From Paenibacillus taihuensis (GTDB taxonomy: Bacteria; Bacillota; Bacilli; Paenibacillales; Paenibacillaceae): a stretch of DNA of 43,362 bases. Each line of letters opens with the position of its first letter. The first letter of the stretch is position 1. The position numbers and the translations under genes were made by a program. This document shows positions 1 through 7,804 of this stretch, one piece after another. The stretch lies in the NCBI RefSeq assembly GCF_003386535.1, contig NZ_QTTN01000050.1:1-43362 (forward strand). The letters run 5' to 3'. Below the pieces are notes generated by a model. It made no database searches, was not told the origin of the DNA, and was given only the letters and a program-made list of their open reading frames with translations.

Positions 1-321
1 GCCTTAACCGTCACGGTTTCGAACAAGGGTTACCGCTTCTTAGCGGAGACGATGAGATCTCCTTGGGTCACGTCAACCGACTTTCCCCCGAAACCAGTCC
101 TCCTAACTTCCAGAGCCACTGGTGGTATTGGACCTCCCCTTCTTTTGCAGGGTTATCCGGCTCTGTCAGCCAACTTGGTATGCCGCCTGTTCCGGGTTTT
201 GCCTTCGCATCCTCCGCACCTCTCCTCGCGGACAAAGCACTATGCGTCAGCTATGCACTTCCGCCACCTCGCGGTGTGCTAGAGACTTTCACTCCTTAGT
301 CGATTGCGCTGCCAAGCGCAC
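1..321 (-). mobile_element. group IIC (class C) self-splicing intron, 5' part, cut by window edge
   Basis: Read on the minus strand, a sequence starting GTGCGCTTGGCAGCGC at 321 has the order of conserved pieces of class C group II introns: the GUGYG 5' end, the GGAGTGAAAGTCTC segment about 25 nt in, and later an AAGGGGAGGTCC-like segment. It begins directly after the U-tract of an intrinsic terminator (322-352), which is the known target of class C introns. No minus-strand reading frame of gene length is present, as expected for the ribozyme domain ahead of the reverse transcriptase gene. The intron protein and the 3' end would lie beyond position 1. The family call is from remembered similarity to the Oceanobacillus class C intron, not from an alignment run here. 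Confidence 0.72.
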
Positions 322-352
322 AAAAGGCCGTCCCGCATGTAACGGAACGGCC
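322..352 (-). terminator. intrinsic terminator of hbs-rqcP
   Basis: On the minus strand a 10-bp stem (arms 343-352 and 326-335, one G-T pair) with a 7-nt loop is followed by TTTT. It lies 29 nt past the rqcP stop codon. The group IIC intron starts at the next base. Confidence 0.85.
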
Positions 353-380
353 GGTGCTGCCATTGCCAGTCGAAGAGAAC

Positions 381-656
381 TTAGAGCTCGAACTTCTCGG
401 ACTGACGCGCTTCTTCTTTCAGCAAAGTATACATACCGCTAGCCTCGTCCTTCTTGGTCGTCTCCACAATCCGTTCAACACGAACGGTGACGATTTTCTG
501 GCCGTACCCAATCTTCAGCTCGTCGCCGACTTTGACGGTGCTGCTTGCTTTGGCTTCACGATCGTTGATCCAGACGCGCCCTTGCTCGGAGACGTCCTTC
601 GCGACGGTACGCCGCTTGATCAAACGCGATACTTTGAGAAATTTATCAAGACGCAT
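381..656 (-). CDS. rqcP: S4-domain RNA-binding protein RqcP (YabO)
   Basis: This is a 91-residue protein made almost entirely of an S4 RNA-binding fold (MRLDKFLKVSRLIKRR at the N-terminus, then the DREAKASSTVKVGDEL turn). RqcP binds the 50S subunit with RqcH and peptidyl-tRNA during alanine tailing in ribosome quality control (family knowledge). The ATG lies 2 nt after the hbs stop, so translation is probably coupled to hbs. In Bacillus, yabP, yabQ and divIC follow. Here a terminator and a group II intron come first, and what lies beyond is outside the window. Confidence 0.93.
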   Translation of the reverse strand: MRLDKFLKVSRLIKRRTVAKDVSEQGRVWINDREAKASSTVKVGDELKIGYGQKIVTVRVERIVETTKKDEASGMYTLLKEEARQSEKFEL

Positions 657-658
657 GA

Positions 659-931
659 TTACTTAATTGCGTCCTTCAGTTTATTGCCGGCTTTGAACGC
701 TGGAACCTTGGATTCTGCAATTGTGATCGGGTTGCCTGTTTGCGGGTTACGGCCAGTACGACCGGAACGCTTACGCGTTTCGAATGTGCCGAAGCCGATC
801 AGTTGTACTTTGTCGCCGCTTGCAAGTGCATCTGTAACTTCACCCAGGAAGCCGTTCAATACGGATTCCACGTCACGCTTAGTGAGTCCGCTCTTAGATG
901 CAATGTTGTTGATCAAGTCAGTCTTGTTCAT
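659..931 (-). CDS. hbs: DNA-binding protein HU
   Basis: This 90-residue histone-like protein bends and compacts DNA as a dimer. It shows the typical N-terminal helices (MNKTDLINNIASKSGL), the GFGTFETRKR motif at the base of the beta arm and the GRNPQTG tip. Length is the family norm. The ATG at 931 has an AGGAGG ribosome-binding site nine bases upstream. It is separated from yabN by 174 bp, so it probably has its own promoter, although no consensus hexamer pair stands out. rqcP follows at once. Confidence 0.97.
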   Translation of the reverse strand: MNKTDLINNIASKSGLTKRDVESVLNGFLGEVTDALASGDKVQLIGFGTFETRKRSGRTGRNPQTGNPITIAESKVPAFKAGNKLKDAIK

Positions 932-1105
932 TCTTCAATTACCTCCTAAATGAATTATACTTTTAGGCAGCTAAACGCCGCCGCATAGCTGATTCCCTCA
1001 AGTGGTACTATTCTGCAGTTAGCAAATAAATCCTGCTTTTTGGAAAATATTTTCGGAGTTTGTGAGGAAAAAAGCCGAAATTTGACGAATCTCTTTCTCT
1101 ATTTA

Positions 1106-2584
1106 CTAGGGAAGCCGTTTTGCTTCTTCCCAGTAACGATCCATCTCTGTTAAATCAGTGTGGTCAAAGGTTCGGCCGCTTATACGAAGCTGTTCCTCAA
1201 TATATGAAAATCGTTTCTTAAATTTTTGATTCGTACGTGCTAGAGCCTCTTCGGGATCTGCTTTTATGAATCGCGCCGCATTTACAGCTGCAAATAATAG
1301 ATCTCCAAGCTCACCCGCTTGTTCCTCCGCATCCTTGCTAGCGATCGCTTCACGCAGTTCAGCAAGCTCCTCGGCAATCTTGTCCAGCATCGGACCTGCC
1401 GTATCCCAATCGAATCCAACCTTCGCCGCTTTCTTCTGAAGCTTATAAGCTTTCATCAGTTCTGGCAGACCTGGCGGAATGCCGTCCAGCTGCGACGCTT
1501 GGGACACATCGATGCCTTTGCGCTGCTTCTCCTCGGCTTTCATCTGATCCCAATTCGCAAGCGCTTCGGCTGCGTTATTGGCGTCGGTATCGCCAAATAC
1601 ATGAGGATGGCGGAACAGCAGCTTCTCATTGAGCGACTGAATGACATCATAGACGGAAAAGGTTCCTACTTCCTCTTCCATCTGGCTGTGCAGCATCACC
1701 TGCAAAATGACATCGCCGAACTCTTCGCGCATGCCGTCAGGATCGTCGTTATCGATGGCTTCGATCGCTTCATACGTCTCTTCGATGAAGTTCTTGCGGA
1801 TCGAGAGATGCGTCTGCTCATGGTCCCACGGGCAGCCTTCCGGACTGCGAAGAATCGCAACGATCTCATGCAGCCGTTCAAACGTGCGGTTGCGAAGGGC
1901 GTCGTCGGACGAACGAGGCAAGTAAATCAGAGAAAGATTACCGTAGCCGGGTGTGCGGTCCAGTTCGTACAACGGCACCGTCAGGATCTGCTCCTCGCCG
2001 GGAACGCCAAGCGCATGACCAATTACGATCGGATGATCGTCAGGCAGCAGCTCCATTAGCGAAAGCTTGACGTCAGAGGCGGTGTACTCGTCGTACACTT
2101 GTCCAATAACGGTGTGCAGATCAGTCCGGATCAGCGAAGACTTCAGCTCAGCCGCGTCCAGCAGCTGAAAACCTTCGATCGGGTCAAATCCGAGCCTTGT
2201 AAAAGCTTGATCGAGGAAGCTCTCGCCGCCGAGAATGTGCAGTTCAATGTCGTGCTCCGGGCATCGCTCCCGCAGCAGCTGCACGCTTCGCTCCGCCACC
2301 ATCGGATGTCCAGGAACGGCGTAAATGACATTACCCTTGGTTGCAGCATTCTCAATCAGCTGTGTGGTAATCGCTTCGTAGACGTCCGGGAACGAATCCA
2401 TCTGCTCGTAGATGGTGTCGAACGACTCGTAGCTCAGCTTGTTGTCGTGGAACAAGCGCATCATCGGATGCTTGTCCGTACGCACATAGCGGTGCTCCGC
2501 TTCCTGCAGCCGGCGCCAAACGCCCAGCGTCAGCTGATCTTCGTCCCCGGAGCCGAGTCCGACGACGGTAATGGTTGTTGGCAT
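1106..2584 (-). CDS. mazG: YabN: tetrapyrrole methylase-like plus MazG pyrophosphohydrolase
   Basis: A 492-residue fusion. Residues 1 to about 220 are a tetrapyrrole (corrin/porphyrin) methylase-like domain with the Gly-rich start ITVVGLGSGD and VPGHPMVAE. The rest holds two MazG modules. The first has the metal-binding EETYEAIEAID ... REEFGD pattern and the second EELAELREA ... ELGD. MazG proteins hydrolyse nucleoside triphosphates to monophosphates and pyrophosphate; the role of the methylase domain is unclear. The fusion is the usual Bacillus YabN architecture. The ATG at 2584 follows an AAGGAGGA site. It lies between the MurJ-like gene and hbs, as in Bacillus. Confidence 0.93.
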   Translation of the reverse strand: MPTTITVVGLGSGDEDQLTLGVWRRLQEAEHRYVRTDKHPMMRLFHDNKLSYESFDTIYEQMDSFPDVYEAITTQLIENAATKGNVIYAVPGHPMVAERSVQLLRERCPEHDIELHILGGESFLDQAFTRLGFDPIEGFQLLDAAELKSSLIRTDLHTVIGQVYDEYTASDVKLSLMELLPDDHPIVIGHALGVPGEEQILTVPLYELDRTPGYGNLSLIYLPRSSDDALRNRTFERLHEIVAILRSPEGCPWDHEQTHLSIRKNFIEETYEAIEAIDNDDPDGMREEFGDVILQVMLHSQMEEEVGTFSVYDVIQSLNEKLLFRHPHVFGDTDANNAAEALANWDQMKAEEKQRKGIDVSQASQLDGIPPGLPELMKAYKLQKKAAKVGFDWDTAGPMLDKIAEELAELREAIASKDAEEQAGELGDLLFAAVNAARFIKADPEEALARTNQKFKKRFSYIEEQLRISGRTFDHTDLTEMDRYWEEAKRLP

Positions 2585-2649
2585 ATGTATTCCTCCTTGG
2601 AAGGTTGGTGATGATCGATTGCGTGTATGATATTAGGATAAAACCTAAG

Positions 2650-4326
2650 CTAGTCGCGCGGGAGCAGCCGCAAGGCCTGCAGCTTGGCGGCGAGCGCGCC
2701 GCCGCCCGGGAGCGCGCGCAGCTCGCGCGCGGTGATGCCGCCGAAGCGAAGCACGGCGGCGAGGAACACCGCTCCGCCGAGGGCGACGCCCCCGAGCGCG
2801 AGCGCAGCCGCCGCCGCACGCGGCGGCAATGGGCCGAGCAGCGAGGCTGCGCCGCGCTCGGCCGGAACGAGCACCGCGGCCATGACCGCGAGTGCGAGTG
2901 CGATGCCCGCGGTGCGCCGCGCGGGCATGGCCGCGCCGGCGGCGCGGCGGACGGCGCCCGTGCCGAGCAGGGCGGCCGCCATGAGCGCCGCGATTCCGGC
3001 GCAGGCGGCGCCGGCGATGCCAAACGCCGGCACGAGGGCGGCGTTGAGCGCCGCCTTCAGCGCTGCCGCGGCGAGCATGAACAGGGCGGGGGCGCGAACC
3101 GCCCCGAGCCCTTGCAGCACCGCCGCGGTTAGCGCACTGACGGTGCCGGCCAGCGCCGTGCACCCGACAAGGGCGAACGTACGCGTGCCTTCATCGTCCG
3201 CGTACAGCATCACATTGATGGGCTCGGCCAGCGCCGCGAGCCCGATTGCCGCGGCTGCGCCGAGCGCCCACGCGAAGCGCAGCACGAAGGTCGCGTGCTC
3301 CCGCATCGCAGCCTTGTCGCCGTGCAAGCGCGCGGCCGCAAGCGCGGGAATGAGCGCGGTGCCCATCGCGCCAGCAACCATGACGACCAGCTGCACAAGC
3401 GGCTGGCCCCGGCTATAGAGGCCGAAGAGCGCCATCGCTTCGGCCTGTTCATCGCCCGCGGCGCGCAGAAGCCGCGGCACTGTAAAAGAATCGACGACGC
3501 CTAGCATCGGCACGGCAAGCGCCCCGAGCGTCACCGGTATTGCAAGCATAATGAGTCGGCGCATTAAGGCTTGAAGGCTCGTCCATTCGCCAGAGGCTTG
3601 ACCACCGAGACTTCCAAGCCGTCTCACGACCTGAACGCCACGCCGCTCCCGCAGCCATATCCCAACCATGACCGCAAGCCCGGCCGTCCCTCCGATTGCC
3701 GAGCCTGCTGTCGCACCGGCGGCGAGCTTCGCATCGCCCCAGCCGTAATGCCAGCCGATCGCCAGCAGCGTCAGCATGCCCGCAACGCGAACGGTCTGCT
3801 CCGACAGCTGCGAAGCAGCGGACGGCAGCATTTCATTCCGTCCCTGATAATAGCCGCGCAGTGCAGCCATAACAGGCACAACCCACAGCGCGAGCGCAGA
3901 CATTCGGATCGCCTGCGCCGCTTCCGTATCGCCCATCCATGCGGCGACCACGTCAGCCCCGCCCCACATCGGGACAAAGAGCACCGCGCCGTAGCCGAAC
4001 AACAACATGGCGCTGGCCCTTAATATTCGCCCCGCCCCGCTGTGATCGCCATGCACCTCCCGCTCGGCAACAAGAATCGATATCGCAACCGGGAACCCGG
4101 ACGACACAATCGCCAGCAGCAGCTGGTAGAGCGGAGCTACCGCGTTATAAATGCCGAACACGCGGTCACCGGCTATATTTTGCAGCGGAATCTTCTGGAG
4201 CGTCCCGAGCGCTTTGCTAATGAGCGCCGCGGCCCCCATAAGCGCGGCTCCCTTAAACACGACTGCCCGTCCACCGCCGAAGCCCGCACTCCTGCTCGAG
4301 CTTGCTCCAATCTCCTGCCTATATTT
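2650..4326 (-). CDS. MurJ/SpoVB-family polysaccharide flippase (YabM-like)
   Basis: A large, very hydrophobic protein with about 14 predicted membrane segments. Near its start it has the family signature IPLQNIAGDRVFGIYN, and it belongs to the MOP/oligosaccharidyl-lipid flippase superfamily. It sits at the yabM position between spoVT and yabN. The frame stays open up to 4404, but that region overlaps the spoVT terminator, so a later start is more likely. I chose the TTG at 4326 behind a GCAGGTG site; 4329 or 4365 are alternatives. The C-terminal half is extremely rich in alanine and GC, much more than neighbouring genes. The substrate cannot be told from sequence. Confidence 0.85.
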   Translation of the reverse strand, partial: KYRQEIGASSSRSAGFGGGRAVVFKGAALMGAAALISKALGTLQKIPLQNIAGDRVFGIYNAVAPLYQLLLAIVSSGFPVAISILVAEREVHGDHSGAGRILRASAMLLFGYGAVLFVPMWGGADVVAAWMGDTEAAQAIRMSALALWVVPVMAALRGYYQGRNEMLPSAASQLSEQTVRVAGMLTLLAIGWHYGWGDAKLAAGATAGSAIGGTAGLAVMVGIWLRERRGVQVVRRLGSLGGQASGEWTSLQALMRRLIMLAIPVTLGALAVPMLGVVDSFTVPRLLRAAGDEQAEAMALFGLYSRGQPLVQLVVMVAGAMGTALIPALAAARLHGDKAAMREHATFVLRFAWALGAAAAIGLAALAEPINVMLYADDEGTRTFALVGCTALAGTVSALTAAVLQGLGAVRAPALFMLAAAALKAALNAALVPAFGIAGAACAGIAALMAAALLGTGAVRRAAGAAMPARRTAGIALALAVMAAVLVPAERGAASLLGPLPPRAAAAALALGGVALGGAVFLAAVLRFGGITARELRALPGGGALAAKLQALRLLPRD

Positions 4327-4390
4327 CAACAACCTGCACCTGCCTATCTCTTCTCCTGCTCCCATTATACCCCAAAGTGCAATGATACAG

Positions 4391-4430
4391 AAAAAAGCTC
4401 CCAAGAAGACCGCTCTTCAAGGAAGCTTAT
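4391..4430 (-). terminator. intrinsic terminator of spoVT
   Basis: On the minus strand AAGCTTCC-TT-GAAGA pairs with TCTTC-TT-GGGAGCTT and is followed by TTTTTT. It lies 7 bp after the spoVT stop and argues that the flippase gene starts further downstream. Confidence 0.75.
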
Positions 4431-4436
4431 TATGTG

Positions 4437-4979
4437 CTACTGCTCCATTTGCTTCGCGAGGAAACCGGCTGCCGTTTCTGCCATCTTCGTTTCCATCTGC
4501 GACATCTTCGTATTCTCATCCTTGCTCAGCAGGACGACTGTACCGATTGGATCGCCGCCCGCCACGATAGGCGCAGCCACGAAGGAGCTGAACGTCTCGC
4601 CGATATCCTTCACCACTTCAAACGAGCCGCCGCCCGCTTCCATCACGGTCTTGCGGTTTTCCATACAGTTTTCCAGCATCGATCCGATCTGCTTCTCGAG
4701 GTAGTCCTTCTTGGACGCTCCCGCTACTGCAATAATGTTATCCCTGTCTGTAATCAAGGTAATATGACTCGTGCTCTCCGAGAGAGACTCCGCATATTCC
4801 TTGGCAAAGTCGCCAAGCTCCCCGATCGGGGAGTATTTCTTCAAAATCACTTCTCCATCGCGATCAACGAATATTTCCAGCGGGTCGCCCTCGCGTATAC
4901 GCAGTGTTCGGCGAATTTCCTTCGGGATAACGACCCGGCCGAGATCATCGATACGACGGACAATTCCAGTTGCTTTCAT
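4437..4979 (-). CDS. spoVT: stage V sporulation transcription factor SpoVT
   Basis: A 180-residue regulator. Residues 1-50 are an AbrB-type swapped-hairpin DNA-binding domain (MKATGIVRRIDDLGRVVIPK). Residues from about 55 to the end form a GAF-like domain (SHITLITDRDNIIAV, AAPIVAGGDPIGTV). In Bacillus SpoVT tunes sigma-G-dependent forespore genes. Length and gene position upstream of the flippase gene fit the orthologue. It has its own terminator, and the roughly 1 kb upstream contains no gene, so it is transcribed alone. Confidence 0.97.
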   Translation of the reverse strand: MKATGIVRRIDDLGRVVIPKEIRRTLRIREGDPLEIFVDRDGEVILKKYSPIGELGDFAKEYAESLSESTSHITLITDRDNIIAVAGASKKDYLEKQIGSMLENCMENRKTVMEAGGGSFEVVKDIGETFSSFVAAPIVAGGDPIGTVVLLSKDENTKMSQMETKMAETAAGFLAKQMEQ

Positions 4980-5268
4980 GTTCTAGTTGCCCCACTTTCC
5001 TTGAAGGTTTTGAATTGGACTGGAGTTAACGCGCTTGCTGCAATTTCTATGGTTCAAGAGGAGAGGATCCTTGAATAAGGTGATTATCGATCTGACCATA
5101 GTATTCATCCCCTCCCAATTTCTTATGCACGTGGAAAAGGGGCTAAAGCCTTGATTCACCGCGGCTGGAGAGATCTACCACTTCAGTCCTGGATGCAAGT
5201 GCGCGGCCTCCATTAACAGCTAGCCTGCACTAATTAGTTGGAAATATCCAAAGAGGTGGCTAAAAACG

Positions 5269-5298
5269 AAAAAACTGCCGCTCGAATGAGAGCGGCAG
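5269..5298 (-). terminator. orphan intrinsic terminator
   Basis: A perfect 9-bp stem (CTGCCGCTC at 5275-5283 with GAGCGGCAG at 5290-5298) is followed on the minus strand by TTTTTT (5269-5274). No gene ends near it on that strand; the nearest upstream stop is at 6020. It may end the transporter operon at a distance or be left over from a lost gene. Confidence 0.7.
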
Positions 5299-5391
5299 CC
5301 CGGTGCGCCTAGTTTCTAATGCCGATTATGGGGCGCGAACTCACGAACGCCGGATTCGATCCGTTGGATTCGATCCGGCAGCTTGAGCCAC

Positions 5392-5576
5392 AATGGATAT
5401 ATCCATTATAGAAGGCCGAAATCGGCTTGATTTGTGGTCTATAATGGAAAAATCCACTCATTTCTGCTTAAAAGCGGCTATAATCGCCCTTTCAGCCAAA
5501 AATGAGTAGAAAAATCCAATATAGCTTCGGAGAAGCAGCTATTTTGGAGAAAATGAGTGGATTTATCCAATATAGC
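5392..5576. repeat. cluster of four related interspersed repeat units
   Basis: The unit AAATGAGTGGATTTATCCAA followed by TATAGC occurs at 5551-5576. A diverged direct copy is at 5500-5525, an inverted copy at 5439-5463 and a shorter copy (AATGGATATATCCATTATAG) at 5392-5411. Short stretches between the copies also resemble each other. Intergenic elements of this look are familiar from Paenibacillus genomes. No terminal repeats of a transposon and no transposase are present. Confidence 0.7.
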
Positions 5577-6019
5577 GGGTGGGGTGGGGCCGTTGTGCTG
5601 GATCCGGCAGTCGCCGCAGCGAGGCCACGCGGCCAATCCCCCTTTGCGGAGCGCGCTCCTGCGGCGGTCGCTGTGCTGTGCTCCGGCAGTCGCCGCAGGC
5701 GGCGCTGAGCCGTGATCCGGCCAATCGCTCCGGCCTGTCCCCGCAGCGATACCACGCGGCGAATCCGCCTACCAGTTTCACTGCTCTTTCGGCACCTTCT
5801 GCGATCGCTACAGGGGCAACACCCTCATCCCCCGACGCTCTAACGAAGCGCGGCAGAATGCCGGAAAAACATAATCCTCACGATATGACCGAACAGCCCC
5901 AGCAATCGTTTATTGAAGTTACTTCGCGGATTTGCGTCTTGATGACTTGAAGCATTTTTCGTTCTCGTAGCGGTCCCTGTCTTCGTCTCCTTCGGCATCC
6001 TTCGGTCACTCCCCCGTGT
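5577..6019. other. gene-free GC-rich stretch with a 17-bp direct repeat
   Basis: No reading frame here has a convincing start and family match. A 17-bp direct repeat (TCCGGCAGTCGCCGCAG) occurs at 5603-5619 and 5682-5698, with other partly repeated pieces around it (CACGCGGCCAATCC, CACGCGGCGAATCC). Inverted copies of a TGAAGCATT arm flank 5949-6031 and could form a long hairpin behind the ABC ATPase gene. It may be a degraded gene or several repeat elements. Confidence 0.45.
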
Positions 6020-6868
6020 TTAATGCTTCAACAACAGCCCAAGCTCCCGCTTCAGCGCCAGAAATTCCGGCAGCTCGCGCACCTCCGGTGTCCGCTGAGC
6101 CGGCAGCATAACATCAAATGTCTTCAAGATCCGCCCGGGACCTGCTCCCATGACGACGACTCGCTGCGACAGGAATACCGCCTCGTCGATGTCGTGAGTG
6201 ATGAAGAGAACGGTCGTCTTCTCTTTCTCCCACACCTCAAGCAGCATCTCCTGCATTTCAAGCTTTGTCTGCGCATCAAGCGCGCCGAATGGCTCATCCA
6301 TAAGCAGCACCTTCGGCCGATTGGCAAGCGCCCTTGCGATGGCAACCCGCTGCTTCATGCCGCCGGACAGCTGCTTCGGGTACGCATTGGCGAACGACTC
6401 CAGCTTGATCACTTTCAGAAAATGATTGCTGATCGCCCGGCGCTCCAGCGTCGATATGCCCTTCAGCTTCGGGCCGTACTCGATGTTCTCGCGCACTGTG
6501 AGCCACGGGAACAGCGTGTAGCCCTGGAACACCATGCCCCGCTCCGCTCCCGGACCGATAACCTCTTCACCGTCCAGTGTCACCAAGCCTTCGCTCAGCT
6601 CATCGAGCCCTGCCACAATGCGGAGCAGCGTTGATTTGCCGCAGCCGGATGGGCCGACGATCGTCACGAACTCGTTCGTCCGCACGTTCAAATCGATGCC
6701 GCGCAGCGCTTCAAACCGGCTTTTCTTCGTTTCGTACACTTTGCTTAGGCCGCTAATCGCAATCTCGCCCCGCTGCGCCGACGCTTTGTCTGTCTCTACC
6801 GCGCGGACGCTTCTTCCCGCTTTATCCTGCAGCGGAGCAGCCTCCGCTGTCCGTTTTGCCGCTTCCAT
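6020..6868 (-). CDS. ABC transporter ATPase, NitT/TauT (SsuB/TauB-like), guanidine-riboswitch operon
   Basis: About 282 residues with a complete nucleotide-binding domain: Walker A GPSGCGKST near residue 72, signature LSGGMKQR near 167, Walker B LLMDEPFGALD near 188 and the switch histidine in FITHDIDEA. The first roughly 37 residues are an extension before the domain. It would energise import through the permease at 6942-7799. The frame is open from a GTG at 6877, but AAGGAG lies 8 nt before the ATG at 6868, so I prefer that start. It is the last gene of the operon. Family membership (nitrate/sulfonate/taurine type) is clear; the substrate is inferred only from the upstream guanidine-I riboswitch. 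Confidence 0.88.
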   Translation of the reverse strand: MEAAKRTAEAAPLQDKAGRSVRAVETDKASAQRGEIAISGLSKVYETKKSRFEALRGIDLNVRTNEFVTIVGPSGCGKSTLLRIVAGLDELSEGLVTLDGEEVIGPGAERGMVFQGYTLFPWLTVRENIEYGPKLKGISTLERRAISNHFLKVIKLESFANAYPKQLSGGMKQRVAIARALANRPKVLLMDEPFGALDAQTKLEMQEMLLEVWEKEKTTVLFITHDIDEAVFLSQRVVVMGAGPGRILKTFDVMLPAQRTPEVRELPEFLALKRELGLLLKH

Positions 6869-6941
6869 GGCACTCACTCCTTAATCAGTCGCTATCGTTT
6901 AATGCGGAATGACGGGCTTCTAAGCTTCTAAGCTTCTGCTT

Positions 6942-7799
6942 CTATGCCCAAGGGAACAGCCGGCGGTTCAAGAACGCGAAAATCCGGTCGCTGATAAGCC
7001 CGAGCAGCCCGATGACGATGATGCCGACGAAGATTTGATCGGTGTTGAGGAACCGCTGCGCCTTCATAATGGCGTAGCCGAGACCGCTATTGACCGCGAC
7101 AAGCTCCGCGACGACGAGGTACGTCCATGCCCAGCCAAGGATGAGCCGGAGTGTGTTCATAAGCTGCGGCTGAATAGCCGGGATAAGCACCGTTTCGATC
7201 GCCTTCCACCGCCCGGCACCAAGTGTGAACGAAGCTTGCAGCAGATCATGTGAGACGCGCCTAGTATTGTCGGCCACCATCAGCACGAGCTGGAAGAAGC
7301 AGCCGATGAAGATGAGGAGGATTTTCGCCCATTCCCCGATACCTGCCCATACCATGATGAGCGGAATGAACGCGACAGCCGGCATGTAGCGAATGAACTC
7401 CATCGGCGGCTCGACGAATGCCTCGCCGTACTTGAACGTCCCGGCGAAGATGCCGATCGGAATGCCGATGACACAAGCGAGCAGGAAGCCCGCCGATACA
7501 CGGAAAACGCTGATGCCGATGTGATGCCAATACTCGCTGGTGCCGAGCATATGGAACATCTCGACGAACACTTTATCCGGCGTCGGCAGGAAGACCGGAT
7601 TGACCGATTCTGTATAGCTGAGCAGCGACCAGACCGCGAACAGCAGGAGGAAGGAGAAGCCTGCCGTGAATGCAAAAGGCCGGTTGCCAATATCTTTGAA
7701 GATTTGAAGCCGGTCCGGCTTTCTCTTCTTCGCTCTCGTTGCAGTTGCTGGTGCAGCCGCTGATGCGGTAGTTGTCGTCGTTGTCGTTGGCGCGGTCAT
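6942..7799 (-). CDS. ABC transporter permease, NitT/TauT (SsuC/TauC-like), guanidine-riboswitch operon
   Basis: A membrane protein of about 285 residues with six or so hydrophobic segments and the binding-protein-dependent permease coupling loop (DLLQASFTLGAGRWKAIETVLIPAI). The N-terminus is a low-complexity stretch rich in Thr and Ala followed by a basic RAKKRK, an odd leader for this family. The ATG at 7799 has AAGGAG 8 nt upstream, and that site overlaps the TGA of the substrate-binding gene, so translation is tightly coupled. Between this gene and the ATPase gene is a short direct repeat, CTTCTAAG, near 6920. Confidence 0.88.
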   Translation of the reverse strand: MTAPTTTTTTTASAAAPATATRAKKRKPDRLQIFKDIGNRPFAFTAGFSFLLLFAVWSLLSYTESVNPVFLPTPDKVFVEMFHMLGTSEYWHHIGISVFRVSAGFLLACVIGIPIGIFAGTFKYGEAFVEPPMEFIRYMPAVAFIPLIMVWAGIGEWAKILLIFIGCFFQLVLMVADNTRRVSHDLLQASFTLGAGRWKAIETVLIPAIQPQLMNTLRLILGWAWTYLVVAELVAVNSGLGYAIMKAQRFLNTDQIFVGIIVIGLLGLISDRIFAFLNRRLFPWA

Positions 7800-7804
7800 A
7801 GCGC

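Noticed and set aside
52..442. Three overlapping plus-strand frames of 76-106 codons
   Set aside because: They lie antisense to the group II intron and rqcP and have no ribosome-binding site or family match; they reflect low stop density opposite a structured RNA.
4981..5111. Short minus-strand frame (about 41 codons) and a weak sigma-G-like promoter upstream of spoVT
   Set aside because: The ribosome-binding site spacing is wrong for the first ATG, and the -10 match is poor.
5392..5576. Possible CRISPR array
   Set aside because: Copies are diverged, in both orientations, with irregular gaps, and no cas genes are present.
5861..5950. Short plus-strand frame beginning MPEKHNPHDM
   Set aside because: Only 29 codons, no ribosome-binding site ahead and no recognisable match.
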